The notes: a model not told the origin generated them from the sequence alone. Counted from the stretch's first letter, positions 7,842 to 16,670 are shown. The stretch is 64,000 bases of DNA from Aminobacter sp. HY435 (GCF_027568395.1 NZ_JANKZL010000009.1:186001-250000), one strand, 5' to 3'. Numbers and translations: made by a program.

Positions 7842-9998
7842 TCACAGCGCCGATAGCGTCTTGGGCTCGGCGGGCGGTTCTATCGCCGGTGCGTTGTGGA
7901 ACACATCGGCAATTTCGCGCAGCGTGCGGGTGGTGGTGCTTGAGAGCACTGGCGGGCGGTCGGGCGCATCTGCGGCGGCCTGCTCGGCACCGTTTTTCGC
8001 GGCCTCTTCCGCCTTGGCGATGGCCGCCGGGTCGACGAACGGGTTCTGGATGCCGGGGATCGGCTTCAGGTCGATATTCTGGTGCGCGTAGGCCATGAAG
8101 CGCTGCCACACCATCGCCGGCAGCGAACCGCCAGTCATGTTGTTGGTGGTCGAGAAGTCGTCGTTTCCGAGCCAGACGGCGGCGGTGTAGTTGCCGGTGT
8201 AGCCGATGTACCAGGCGTCGCGATAGGACTGGGTGGTGCCGGTCTTGCCCGCGGAGCGGACATTGGCGAGCGCGGCCCTACGCGCCGTGCCGACCTCGGG
8301 GATCTGCACCATGATCGAATTCATCGAGGCCACCGCCTGCTCGGACAGGACGCGATGCGGCGGCGGCGCGTCTCGGGTGTAATCGTAGACGATCTTGCCC
8401 GAATGCGTTGTCAACTGGGTGATGCCGTGACGGGTGCCAACAATGCCGTCTTGAGCCAGCACGCTGTAGCCGGTAGCCTGGTCCATGACGGTGAGCCCGG
8501 AGGTCCCGAGCACCATGGTCTTGTGCGAGCTGACCGGCGATTCCACGCCCATCGCCTCGGCCATCGCCTTGATCGGCGGGATCGACAGATGGTCCTTGGC
8601 GAGGCGCACCGGAACCGTGTTGATCGACTTGATCAGCGCCGTCGACAGGGTCATCCGGCCGGAATAGCCGCGGGTATAGTTCTTCGGCGACCATGCGCCC
8701 CAGCTGATCGGCCCATCGGAGATGACCGATTCCGGGGTGAAGCCGTGTTCCATCGCCGTGGCGTAGACATAGGGCTTGAAGGACGAGCCGGTCTGGCGCT
8801 GGGCGCGGGTCGCGCGGTTGAACTGGCTGGCGCCGTAGTCGCGGCCGCCGACGATGGCCCGCACCGCACCGTTGGTCTCGATGACGACGACCGCGCCTTC
8901 GCTGACGTGATACTCCTTGCCGAACTGGCGAAGGTGGAACTCGACCGACTCCTCGGCCGCGTTCTGGATGTTCATGTCTATGGTGGTGCGTGCGACCAGC
9001 GAATGGACGCCGGACTTGGCGGCGATCTTCTTGACCTCGTCGAACGCCCAATCGAGGAAGTAGTCCGGGCTCTTGCGGTCGCCGCGGTCGACGATGTCGG
9101 CCGGATGCAGGCGCGCCGAAAGCACCTGGCCCTCGGTCATGAAGCCCGCCTGCACCAGATTGGTGAGCACCACGTTGGCGCGGGCGCGGGCGGCCGGCAG
9201 GTTGATGTGAGGAGCGTATTTGGTCGGCGCCTTGAACAGGCCCGCGAGCATCGCCGCCTCGGGCAGGTTGAGATCCTTGACCTGCTTGCCGAAGTAGAAG
9301 TCCGCCGCCGCCGCGATGCCGAACGTGCCGCCCCCCATGTAGGCGCGATCGAGGTAGAGCTGCAGGATTTCCTTCTTGGAGAGATTGGATTCCAGCCACA
9401 GGGACAGGAAGGCTTCCTTGACCTTGCGCTCGACGGTGCGCTCGTTGGTGAGGAACAGATTCTTGGCGAGCTGCTGGGTCAGGCTCGAGCCGCCCTGGAC
9501 GACCGAGTTGGCGCGCATGTTTTCCGACATGGCGCGGATCAGGCCGAGGAAATCGATACCGTAGTGCTCGAAGAAGCGACGGTCCTCCGTCGCCAGAACT
9601 GCCTTGATGACGTGATCCGGCATTTCGTCGACTGGTACGGAATCGCGCTGGATAATGCCGCGCTGCCCGATCTCGTTGCCATAGCGGTCGAGGAAGGTGA
9701 CGGCGAAGTCATCCTGATTGCGCCAGTCGCCGCCGGTTTCCTGGAACGCAGGCATCGCCAGCGCAAGCATGACCACGGAGCCTCCCGCAGCCATGGTGAA
9801 ACCTTCGCTCAGGATTTCGATGACACCACGCCGCCAGCCTTTGACGCGGAAGCGGCGAAAGAAGATCGTGGCGTTTTCCCAGAACTCCTGGGCCTTGAAA
9901 CGCAGCTCGTAAAGAGTCGAGTCGAGCCATGCATCGATCGCCAGAAGTCCGGCGGCCAAACGGCCTCTTTTCTTACGGGGTTCGACTGGGCTTTCCAT
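7842..9998 (-). CDS. Class A penicillin-binding protein (bifunctional transglycosylase/transpeptidase)
   Basis: A 718-aa PBP1A-type enzyme that polymerises lipid II and cross-links peptidoglycan at the outer face of the inner membrane. One transmembrane segment lies at about 67-85. The glycosyltransferase domain carries the catalytic Glu138 in ATEDRRFFEHYGID and GGSSLTQQLAKNLFL. The transpeptidase carries Ser405 in TGSSFKPYVYA (SxxK), SINT at about 458 and KTGTTQSYRDAWYIGYTG. The tail after the transpeptidase is Ala/Glu-rich. ATG 9998 starts a normal basic N terminus (ESPVEPRKKRGR); the frame upstream reads as noise. It is divergent from the GTA cluster. Confidence 0.95.
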   Translation of the reverse strand: MESPVEPRKKRGRLAAGLLAIDAWLDSTLYELRFKAQEFWENATIFFRRFRVKGWRRGVIEILSEGFTMAAGGSVVMLALAMPAFQETGGDWRNQDDFAVTFLDRYGNEIGQRGIIQRDSVPVDEMPDHVIKAVLATEDRRFFEHYGIDFLGLIRAMSENMRANSVVQGGSSLTQQLAKNLFLTNERTVERKVKEAFLSLWLESNLSKKEILQLYLDRAYMGGGTFGIAAAADFYFGKQVKDLNLPEAAMLAGLFKAPTKYAPHINLPAARARANVVLTNLVQAGFMTEGQVLSARLHPADIVDRGDRKSPDYFLDWAFDEVKKIAAKSGVHSLVARTTIDMNIQNAAEESVEFHLRQFGKEYHVSEGAVVVIETNGAVRAIVGGRDYGASQFNRATRAQRQTGSSFKPYVYATAMEHGFTPESVISDGPISWGAWSPKNYTRGYSGRMTLSTALIKSINTVPVRLAKDHLSIPPIKAMAEAMGVESPVSSHKTMVLGTSGLTVMDQATGYSVLAQDGIVGTRHGITQLTTHSGKIVYDYTRDAPPPHRVLSEQAVASMNSIMVQIPEVGTARRAALANVRSAGKTGTTQSYRDAWYIGYTGNYTAAVWLGNDDFSTTNNMTGGSLPAMVWQRFMAYAHQNIDLKPIPGIQNPFVDPAAIAKAEEAAKNGAEQAAADAPDRPPVLSSTTTRTLREIADVFHNAPAIEPPAEPKTLSAL

Positions 9999-10172
9999 TC
10001 GCAATGGGTCCGGCGCGTGACTGCAGCTTATACCAAAACACTTATGCTGGCGAATTCCGGGTGCGCGTCCCCGGCCCAAGGCCGACTTGTCCCCGATTTT
10101 CGCGGTCGCCACAAGGGGGCGGACGACGTGTCCCGGGTAAATGGAAAATCACGACGAAATAGGAATTTATTC

Positions 10173-10201
10173 TTGACACCGTTACGGCGGCGGTGTAGTG
10201 T
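10173..10201 (+). promoter_or_regulatory. Probable sigma-70-type promoter of the GTA cluster
   Basis: TTGACA at 10173-10178, a 17-base spacer, then TAGTGT at 10196-10201 (four of six matches to TATAAT). It sits in the 296-base gap between the divergent penicillin-binding protein gene and the first GTA gene, pointing into the cluster, with a leader of about 85 bases. I see no second candidate of equal quality in that gap. Confidence 0.45.
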
Positions 10202-10294
10202 CTCGATATCGTCGAAGAATTGCGACCGCAGGGCACGGCCCGCCGCCGCATTTGGGCGAAACTCCTTACAAATCCACAGTCGAGGTGGTCGTTG

Positions 10295-10741
10295 GTGGCG
10301 CAGGCTGAAGAACGCTGGCGTGCGGTGCGTGCGCTTTACGAAGGCGCGCCGGCGGATGCGGGCACGCTGTCCCGGGTGAGCGGCTGGAAGGAAGCAACGA
10401 TACGCAGGCGCATCGAACGGCATGGCTGGATAGCCGGGACCGATGGGGTTGTCGATGAACGGCTCGTCCGGCTGGCCGACTCGCTCGTTGGCCAGGTCGA
10501 GACCCTGCGCGCGGAAAGTGCAGGCGCGCTCGACAAGGCGCAGATCGAGATGGTCGGCCTCGTCGTAAGGACGGTGGAAAAGATCACGGAACTGATGCGG
10601 GGCGGGGAGGTAGCGAAAGTGAGCCAGACGAACCGAGATGCAGAAATGGCCGATGTGCTTGCAAGGATCGATCGACGCATCGTCGAACTCGCACGGAGCT
10701 ACGCCCGGGTGCTGGGCACGGCAGAACATAACCGATCGTGA
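10295..10741 (+). CDS. GTA gp1-like protein, probable small terminase subunit
   Basis: A protein of about 148 aa with an N-terminal helix-turn-helix (APADAGTLSRVSGWKEATIR, about 18-40), then an acidic/basic amphipathic region likely to form a coiled coil (RLADSLVGQVETLRAESAGA ... EMADVLARIDRRIVELARS). DNA-binding plus oligomerising helices and position directly before the large terminase fit the small terminase of a GTA or phage. GAGG at 10282-10285 serves either TTG 10292 or GTG 10295. The longer open frame further upstream has no ribosome site. It overlaps the proposed start of the large terminase gene. Confidence 0.7.
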   Translation: MAQAEERWRAVRALYEGAPADAGTLSRVSGWKEATIRRRIERHGWIAGTDGVVDERLVRLADSLVGQVETLRAESAGALDKAQIEMVGLVVRTVEKITELMRGGEVAKVSQTNRDAEMADVLARIDRRIVELARSYARVLGTAEHNRS

Positions 10742-11981
10742 AGGACGCCTGATCGCCGGGGAATGGTTGCAAAGCGCGCGCATCGAACAATATCTGCTTG
10801 AGGCGCGGCCGGCGACCTGGCTGGTGATAGGAGGACGTGGCGCGGGCAAGACGCGGCTGGGCGCCGAGTGGGTGAATTCGCTGGTGAGGGGCTTTTCACC
10901 TTTCGCCGACAGGGCGCATTCGCCGATTGCCCTGGTCGGTGAAACGTTGGCCGATGTACGCGAGGTGATGATCGACGGCCCCTCGGGGATCGTCACCATT
11001 TCGCGCCACGACCGGCCACGCTTTGAAGCGAGCCGCCGCAGGCTGGTGTGGAACAGCGGGGCCGTGGCGCAGATTTTCTCATCCGAGGATCCCGAAAGCC
11101 TGCGCGGGCCGCAATTCCAGGCAGCGTGGTGCGACGAACTGGCGAAATGGAAACATGCCGAAAGCTGTTTCGACATGCTGCAGTTTGGCCTGCGGCTGGG
11201 CGACAGGCCCCGCCAGCTCATCACCACCACGCCTCGTCCATTGCCGATACTCAAGCGACTTCTCGCCGATCCCGCGGTCATGGTGACGCGCATGCGTTCG
11301 GACGACAACAGCGCCAACCTGGCGCCAGGGTTTCTCAACGCCGTTCGCAATCGCTACGGCCGCACTGTACTGGGTCGCCAGGAACTGGACGGCGAACTGG
11401 TCGAGGATCGCGAGGACGCGCTGTGGTCGCGCGACATGCTTGCGGCCGCGACTGTCGCCGAAGCTGCGGATCTGCGCCGGATCGTTGTCGCTGTCGATCC
11501 GCCTGCCGGTTCGCGCAAGACATCCGACGCCTGCGGCATCGTTGCCGTCGGGCTGGATGGCGCGGGCAGGGCCGTGGTGTTGGCCGACGCCACCGTTCGT
11601 GCGGCAAGACCGCAGGATTGGGCCGGTGCGGCTGTCAGGCTGTTTCATCGGCTCGCGGCCGACAGCATCGTTGCCGAGGTCAACCAGGGCGGCGACATGG
11701 TGACGGCGGTCATCCGAACGGTCGATGCCGCGGTGCCGGTCAAGCCTGTGCGCGCACGGCGTTCCAAGTGGCTTCGCGCCGAACCCGTGGCGGCGCTCTA
11801 TCAACAGGGCAAGGTCGTGCATGCCGGTAACTTTCCGGAACTTGAAGACGAGATGTGCGACTTTGGCGCGAACGGACTGTCGAACGGCCGTTCTCCCGAC
11901 CGCGTCGACGCGCTGGTCTGGGCCGTGACCGAATTGATGCCGGACTGGTCGACCGAACCGCGAATCCGCGATTTTCTCTGA
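10638..11981 (+). CDS. Large terminase subunit (GTA gp2), DNA-packaging ATPase/nuclease
   Basis: This motor protein packages DNA into the head and cuts it. It shows Walker A GGRGAGKTR (65-73 of the longest frame), a Walker-B-like QAAWCDELAKW, a coupling segment LITTTPRPLPILK, and an RNase-H-fold nuclease with AVDPPAGSRKTSD and a late acidic DRVDALVWA. The start is unclear. ATG 10638 (447 aa) or 10653 overlaps gp1 by about 100 bases, and no ATG or GTG lies between there and the Walker A motif. TTG 10767 after a GGGGAA would give 404 aa. The gene itself is certain, the first 43 residues are not. Confidence 0.9.
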   Translation: MQKWPMCLQGSIDASSNSHGATPGCWARQNITDREGRLIAGEWLQSARIEQYLLEARPATWLVIGGRGAGKTRLGAEWVNSLVRGFSPFADRAHSPIALVGETLADVREVMIDGPSGIVTISRHDRPRFEASRRRLVWNSGAVAQIFSSEDPESLRGPQFQAAWCDELAKWKHAESCFDMLQFGLRLGDRPRQLITTTPRPLPILKRLLADPAVMVTRMRSDDNSANLAPGFLNAVRNRYGRTVLGRQELDGELVEDREDALWSRDMLAAATVAEAADLRRIVVAVDPPAGSRKTSDACGIVAVGLDGAGRAVVLADATVRAARPQDWAGAAVRLFHRLAADSIVAEVNQGGDMVTAVIRTVDAAVPVKPVRARRSKWLRAEPVAALYQQGKVVHAGNFPELEDEMCDFGANGLSNGRSPDRVDALVWAVTELMPDWSTEPRIRDFL

Positions 11982-11993
11982 ACAGGATACGAT

Positions 11994-13169
11994 ATGGCTG
12001 TGAATTGGCCCTGGTTCCGCTGGACCGGGAGGGGAAGCACCGTGCCCGAGCGCAAGAGCGATGGCGCTATCGGCTTTGTCGCGCTGCATGCCCAGGGCGA
12101 AGCGCGCTGGACCCGACGGGACTATGCCGCGCTGGCGCGCGAGGGGTTCATGCGCAATCCGATCGTGCATCGCTCGGTGCGGCTGATCTCGGAGACGGCC
12201 GCGGCGATACCCTGGCTGCTCTACGACGGCGTGACCGAACTCGCCGAGCATCCCCTCTTGAAATTGCTCGACCGGCCGAACGAGCGGCAGGCGGGCGCCG
12301 GTTTCATGGAAGCGCTCTACGGGCATCTGCTGCTGTCGGGTAACGCCTATGTCGAACTGGTGTCCGCCCAGGGTGGCGCTCGCGAGATGCACTTGCTGCG
12401 GCCCGACCGGGTGACGATTGCGAGCGACGGGTCTGGGTGGCCCGTTGCGCTGGACCATCGCGAAGGCGCGCAGCGCCGTCATATCGAACTCGGCCTGTCC
12501 GGCAACGGCGGGGCGGCGCACCTGGCACTGTTTCATCCTCTTGACGATCACTACGGCTTTGCGCCGCTGGAGGCGGCGCTGATCGCGCTCGATACGCACA
12601 ATGCGGCCGGACGCTGGAACAAGGCGTTGCTCGACAATTCGGCGAGGCCTTCGGGTGCCCTGGTTTATGCGCCCAAGGACGGGGGCAATCTGAGCGACGA
12701 GCAGTTCGACCGGCTCAAGGCCGAGCTGGAGGAAGGCTATTCCGGCTCGACCCGCGCCGGACGGCCCCTGCTGCTCGAAGGCGGGCTGGACTGGAAGGCG
12801 ATGGGCCTGACGCCGAAGGACATGGACTTCATCGAGGCCAAGCACTCGGCGAGTCGGGACATCGCGCTGGCTTTCGGAGTTCCGCCGATGCTGCTCGGCA
12901 TTCCCGGGGACAACACCTATTCCAACTACCAAGAAGCGAACCGGGCCTTCTATCGCCTGACCGTTCTGCCCCTGGTGGCGCGGACAGCGAAGGAGCTGTC
13001 GGCCTGGCTGACGCCGGCGTTCGGCGACGGCCTGCGGCTCTGGTACGACGCCGACCAGGTCGAGGGCCTGGCCGGAGAGCGCGATGCGCTGTGGACCAGG
13101 CTCGGAGCGGCTTCGTTCCTGAGCGAAGACGAGAAGCGCGAGGCGGTCGGCTATCCGCCGCACCGCTGA
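11994..13169 (+). CDS. Phage portal protein, HK97 family (GTA gp3)
   Basis: A 391-aa portal subunit, expected to form the dodecameric ring at the head vertex through which DNA passes. Family features are NPIVHRSVRLISETAAAIPW near the N terminus, LLKLLDRPNERQ, LLLSGNAYVELV, LRPDRVTI, the stem region WNKALLDNSARPSGALVY, and IALAFGVPPMLLGIPGDNTY followed by YQEANRAFYRLTVLPL. It starts 12 bases after the terminase stop. The sequence is full length with no frame damage. Confidence 0.95.
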   Translation: MAVNWPWFRWTGRGSTVPERKSDGAIGFVALHAQGEARWTRRDYAALAREGFMRNPIVHRSVRLISETAAAIPWLLYDGVTELAEHPLLKLLDRPNERQAGAGFMEALYGHLLLSGNAYVELVSAQGGAREMHLLRPDRVTIASDGSGWPVALDHREGAQRRHIELGLSGNGGAAHLALFHPLDDHYGFAPLEAALIALDTHNAAGRWNKALLDNSARPSGALVYAPKDGGNLSDEQFDRLKAELEEGYSGSTRAGRPLLLEGGLDWKAMGLTPKDMDFIEAKHSASRDIALAFGVPPMLLGIPGDNTYSNYQEANRAFYRLTVLPLVARTAKELSAWLTPAFGDGLRLWYDADQVEGLAGERDALWTRLGAASFLSEDEKREAVGYPPHR

Positions 13170-13194
13170 ACAATTCCACGATGGGACCAAAACC

Positions 13195-13542
13195 ATGACG
13201 GACATGTCCGATCCGGGCTGGCTCTGGCTGGCCAAGGGCGGGGGAGCCATCGCCGGATCGGCGATCTCACTCGCCTATATCCTGCCGCATGGCCGCCGCG
13301 AGGCCGCGGTGCGCTTTGCCGTCGGCGTCGTCTGCGGCCTGGTGTTCGGGGGCACGGTCGGCCTCAAGATATCGGTCGAACTCGGCATCGAACGGCTGAT
13401 CAGCCCGGCCGAGATGACGATGATGGGAGCCGCAGCCGCCAGCCTCTGCGCCTGGTGGGGGCTCGGCTTCGTCATGCGGGCGCTGGAAGGCAATCGCCTC
13501 GGCCGATGGATCCTGGAAAAGAAGAACGGGAAGGGCGCCTAG
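13195..13542 (+). CDS. DUF6107 family membrane protein (GTA gp3.5 position)
   Basis: A 115-aa protein with about three hydrophobic segments (AKGGGAIAGSAISLAYILP, RFAVGVVCGLVFGGTVGL, MMGAAAASLCAWWGLGFVM) separated by short loops. It matches DUF6107, found between portal and protease genes in rhizobial GTA clusters. Membrane location is predicted from the hydrophobicity. Its role in particle formation or release is unknown. It lies 25 bases after the portal gene and one base before the protease gene. Confidence 0.82.
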   Translation: MTDMSDPGWLWLAKGGGAIAGSAISLAYILPHGRREAAVRFAVGVVCGLVFGGTVGLKISVELGIERLISPAEMTMMGAAAASLCAWWGLGFVMRALEGNRLGRWILEKKNGKGA

Positions 13543-13543
13543 G

Positions 13544-14230
13544 ATGAGCCAAGCGGCTGCTGCGTACTGCGAGCGCAAGTTCGTCGACCTGGTTCTCGAC
13601 GAGGTTGCCGGGGACGGCTCCTTCTCAGGCTACGCCAGCCTGTTCGGGCAGCTCGATCTCGGCAAGGATATCGTCGAGCGCGGGGCATTTGCCAAGTCGC
13701 TGCGAACGCGGGGCGCGGCAGGCATCCGCATGCTTTTCCAGCATGATCCCAACCAGCCGATCGGCCGTTGGGCCGAGCTCAAGGAGGACGCGCGCGGCCT
13801 GTTCGTGCGCGGCAGGCTGGCCAAGGATGTAGGCCGTGCCCGAGACGTGCACAACCTGCTGCGCGGCGGCGCGCTGGATGGCCTGTCGATCGGCTTTCGC
13901 GCGGTGAGAGCGCGGAAGGATCACGCAACCGGCGTGCGCCATATCCTGGAAGCCGACCTTTGGGAGATTTCCATCGTCACGTTCCCGATGCTGCCGCAAG
14001 CGCGTATCGACACGGTCAAGGGGCGCGGGCGATTGCCCACGACCCGGCAATTCGAAGGCTGGCTTACGCGGGATGCGGGGCTGACCAGAACCGACGCCCG
14101 GACGGTAATCGCCGAGGGCTTTTCCAGCCTTGTGCGCAAGCGGGACGCCGCATGGGGAACGCAAGCCGGCCTTGCCGAATGCATCCGCGAGGCCACACGC
14201 ATGATCAAGCAAAAAGGAAGCAGCGCATGA
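13544..14230 (+). CDS. HK97-family prohead protease (GTA gp4)
   Basis: A 228-aa serine protease of the U35 type that removes the capsid delta domain during head maturation. The N-terminal GDGSFSGYASLFGQLDLGKD, the His-containing MLFQHDPNQPIGRW and the Ser-containing GALDGLSIGFRAV followed by LWEISIVTFPMLPQARI are the family pattern. The C-terminal 70 residues (TRQFEGWLTRDAGLTRTDAR) match the extension common in GTA proteases. The TGA overlaps the capsid ATG as ATGA, so the two are coupled. Confidence 0.94.
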   Translation: MSQAAAAYCERKFVDLVLDEVAGDGSFSGYASLFGQLDLGKDIVERGAFAKSLRTRGAAGIRMLFQHDPNQPIGRWAELKEDARGLFVRGRLAKDVGRARDVHNLLRGGALDGLSIGFRAVRARKDHATGVRHILEADLWEISIVTFPMLPQARIDTVKGRGRLPTTRQFEGWLTRDAGLTRTDARTVIAEGFSSLVRKRDAAWGTQAGLAECIREATRMIKQKGSSA

Positions 14231-15483
14231 CCACATTGCACGCGCCGCGCCCGCCTGAAACCAAGGCGGCCGGCGACACGCTCGACCTGAAGGATGCCTT
14301 CGGCGAGTTCATGACCACTTTCGAAGCCTTCAAGGACAGCAACGACGAGCGGCTGGCGCAGCTTGAGGGCAGGTTCGGCGCCGACGTGGTGACCTCGGAG
14401 CAGGTCGATCGCATCTCCCGCGCCCTCGATGAGCAGAAACGCCTCCTCGACGGCCTGTCGCTGAAGCGGGTGCGCCCGACGCTTGGACGCGACGGAGCGC
14501 GGACCGGACCGAGCGAGCACAAGGACGCGTTCGACGTCTACATGCGCAGCGGCGACGACCGGCAGCTGCGCGCCCTCGATACGAAGGCGATGTCGTACGG
14601 TTCCGGCCAGGACGGCGGCTACCTGGTGCCGAGCGAAACCGAGACCGAGATTGGCCGCCGCCTGTCGGTATTCTCGCCGATCCGCTCGATCGCGTCCGTC
14701 CGGCAGGTTTCGGCGGCCGTGCTGAAGAAGCCGTTCACGGTCACCGGCCCGGCCGTCGGCTGGGTTGCCGAAACCGCCACCCGGCCGCAGACGGCGTCGC
14801 CTGTCCTGGCCGAACTGCAGTTTCCGACCATGGAGCTCTACGCTATGCCAGCGGCGACGGCATCGCTTCTCGAAGACAGCGTCGTCGACCTCGACCAGTG
14901 GATCGCCTCCGAGGTCGAAGCCGCGTTTGCCGAGCAGGAGGGAATGGCCTTCGTCAACGGCAGCGGCGTCAACAAACCCAAGGGCTTTCTCGACTACAAC
15001 AAGGTTGCCGAAGCGAGTTGGGCCTGGGGCGATATCGGCTACCTCGTGACGGGCGTTTCGGGGGCACTGCCAGCGTCGAGCCCGTCGGATATCCTGGTGG
15101 ACACCGTGTATGCGTTGAAGGCCGGATACCGGCAGAACGCCAACTGGGTCATGAACCGCAAGACCCAGGCGACGATCCGCAAGCTCAAGGACGCTGACGG
15201 CAACTATCTGTGGCAGCCGCCTTCGGCACTTGGCCAGCGCGCGATGCTGATGGGCTTCCCGCTGGTCGAGGCCGAGGACATGCCCGACGGGGCCGCCAAC
15301 TCGACGCCGATCGCCTTCGGCGACTTCGCACGCGGCTATCTGGTCGTCGACCGGACGGGCGTGCGGGTGCTGCGCGACCCGTATTCGGCCAAGCCTTACG
15401 TGCTGTTCTACACGACCAAGCGCGTCGGCGGCGGCGTTCAGGACTTCAGCGCCATCAAGCTGCTCAAATACGGCACGGCCTGA
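14227..15483 (+). CDS. Major capsid protein, HK97 fold (GTA gp5)
   Basis: A 418-aa capsid precursor. Residues about 20-85 are charged and helical (LKDAFGEFMTTFEAFKDSND ... ISRALDEQKRLLDGL), as expected for the delta/scaffold domain removed by the protease. The mature HK97 fold begins near the DTKAMSYGSGQDGGYLVPSE segment, the usual start of phage and GTA capsids. It continues with VGWVAETATRPQTASPVL and the late NRKTQATIRKLKDADGNYLW and GFPLVEAEDMPD. A GC-rich stem followed by ATTT lies in the 94-base gap after it. Full length, no damage. Confidence 0.95.
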   Translation: MTTLHAPRPPETKAAGDTLDLKDAFGEFMTTFEAFKDSNDERLAQLEGRFGADVVTSEQVDRISRALDEQKRLLDGLSLKRVRPTLGRDGARTGPSEHKDAFDVYMRSGDDRQLRALDTKAMSYGSGQDGGYLVPSETETEIGRRLSVFSPIRSIASVRQVSAAVLKKPFTVTGPAVGWVAETATRPQTASPVLAELQFPTMELYAMPAATASLLEDSVVDLDQWIASEVEAAFAEQEGMAFVNGSGVNKPKGFLDYNKVAEASWAWGDIGYLVTGVSGALPASSPSDILVDTVYALKAGYRQNANWVMNRKTQATIRKLKDADGNYLWQPPSALGQRAMLMGFPLVEAEDMPDGAANSTPIAFGDFARGYLVVDRTGVRVLRDPYSAKPYVLFYTTKRVGGGVQDFSAIKLLKYGTA

Positions 15484-15577
15484 GCCACGCGGCGATCTCG
15501 CCAGTTGGCATGTGCCGTGGCGGCTCCGGTCCCTCCCAGCTGGGGCCGCCATTTCATCCCAGATACAGAGGTCATCA

Positions 15578-16147
15578 ATGACGTTGATCAGGACAGTCGC
15601 GCCTGCGGTCGAGCCGGTGACGCTTGTCGACGCCAAGGCGCACCTGCGCGTCACGCACAGCAGCGAGGACGCGTTGATAGGCGGCCTTGTCGTGGCTGCG
15701 CGCGAGGACGTAGAACGCTGCACCGGTGTGGCATTGATCGACCAGAGCTGGCGCCTGGTGCTGGATCGCTGGCCGACCGACAACCGCGTTGCCTTGCTGC
15801 GGCATCCCGTGCGTGAAGTGCTTTCGGTGACCACGTATGACAGTGAGGGTTCCGCGTCGCTCGTCGATCCGCAGCACTATCTGTTCGACAGCCTGTCGCG
15901 ACCGGCGCGGCTGCATTTCGACAGGACGCCGGACCGGCTGCGCACGATGAAAGGCATAGAGGTCGACTTCCGCGCCGGCTTCGGCGAGGCGGGCACCGAT
16001 GTTCCCGATCTGCTGAAGCGCGCGGTGCTGCTGCTTGTCGCGCACTGGTACGAGTTCCGGACAAGTTTCGGGCCGGCGGATCAGCCGGTGTCGTATCCGG
16101 CCGCCTACGACCGCCTGCTTTCAGGCTACAGGGCGATGAGGCTGTGA
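15578..16147 (+). CDS. Head-tail connector protein (GTA gp6)
   Basis: A 189-aa protein matching the phage gp6-like connector fold. It opens with VEPVTLVDAKAHLRVTHSSE, then ALIGGLVVAAREDVERCTGV, LVLDRWP and the late LKRAVLLLVAHWYEFR, typical of connectors docking on the portal. ATG 15578 gives the normal start; the open frame upstream lies in the capsid-connector gap. Its stop TGA overlaps the next ATG by one base (TGATG). Confidence 0.9.
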   Translation: MTLIRTVAPAVEPVTLVDAKAHLRVTHSSEDALIGGLVVAAREDVERCTGVALIDQSWRLVLDRWPTDNRVALLRHPVREVLSVTTYDSEGSASLVDPQHYLFDSLSRPARLHFDRTPDRLRTMKGIEVDFRAGFGEAGTDVPDLLKRAVLLLVAHWYEFRTSFGPADQPVSYPAAYDRLLSGYRAMRL

Positions 16148-16482
16148 TGCGCGTGAGTTTCATCGACCCAGGCGCGCTGCGCAGCGAATTCGCCCTCGAG
16201 CAGTGCGTGACCACGCCGGATGATTTCGGCGCGCAGAGCGAGAGCTGGGTCGAGGTGGCGACGCTGTTTGCCCATGTCGAGCCGATTGCCGCGCAAAGCA
16301 TTTTCGGCGCCGGACAGACGATTGAGACTGCAACCCACCGCGTCACCACACGGTGGCGGACAGGGCTTGCGAGCGGGATGCGGCTCAGGCGGAACCTGCG
16401 GGTGCTGGACATCATTACTGTCCACGACCCAGATGAAACCCGCCGCTATCTCGTGTGCGGCGTGAAGGAGGTCGGCGCTTGA
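16147..16482 (+). CDS. Head-tail adaptor / head closure protein (GTA gp7)
   Basis: A 111-aa beta-rich protein of the SPP1 gp16-type head closure family: FALEQCVTTPDDFGAQSESW, VATLFAHVEPI, THRVTTRWRTGLASGMRL and RYLVCGVKEVG. It joins the connector ring to the tail. The ATG at 16147 overlaps the connector stop by one base. A GTG three bases upstream is an alternative. Confidence 0.87.
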   Translation: MRVSFIDPGALRSEFALEQCVTTPDDFGAQSESWVEVATLFAHVEPIAAQSIFGAGQTIETATHRVTTRWRTGLASGMRLRRNLRVLDIITVHDPDETRRYLVCGVKEVGA

Positions 16483-16490
16483 ACGTGACC

Positions 16491-16670
16491 ATGAGACTGA
16501 CGCGCGACGGAATGTTGCGCGCGCTGCGCTGGCGAGCGCACGAACTGGCAGAGGACGCCGAACAAGGCTACCTTGGCGAGGCGTCGAGCGAACGCCGGGC
16601 GGCTTCCTCCGCCATGCGCGACGGGGCAGAAGCAGGGAGGAAACCGAGCGATGACCGCCCCGGCAGCTGA
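16491..16670 (+). CDS. Small basic protein encoded between GTA gp7 and gp8
   Basis: A possible 59-aa protein (MRLTRDGMLRALRWRAHELA, then EDAEQGYLGEASSERR ... ). It starts eight bases after the gp7 stop and overlaps the gp8 start by 20 bases, so it fits the packed arrangement of the cluster. The first 40 residues look like a charged helix. RcGTA has no gene I know of at this place. It may be a rhizobial addition or a chance frame. Confidence 0.45.
   Translation: MRLTRDGMLRALRWRAHELAEDAEQGYLGEASSERRAASSAMRDGAEAGRKPSDDRPGS

Noticed and set aside
8082-10379. 765-residue open frame on the plus strand opposite the penicillin-binding protein gene
   Set aside because: The minus strand encodes a motif-complete class A PBP over the same bases. 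The opposite frame lacks any recognisable domain and is a by-product of high GC.
11079-13250. 723-residue minus-strand open frame across GTA terminase and portal genes
   Set aside because: Both GTA proteins are clear on the plus strand. No domain is visible in the reverse frame.
15484-15577. Terminator after the capsid gene
   Set aside because: A GGCGGCTCC/GGGGCCGCC stem is present, but the loop is long and no T run follows. Downstream genes need the same transcript, so I do not list it.
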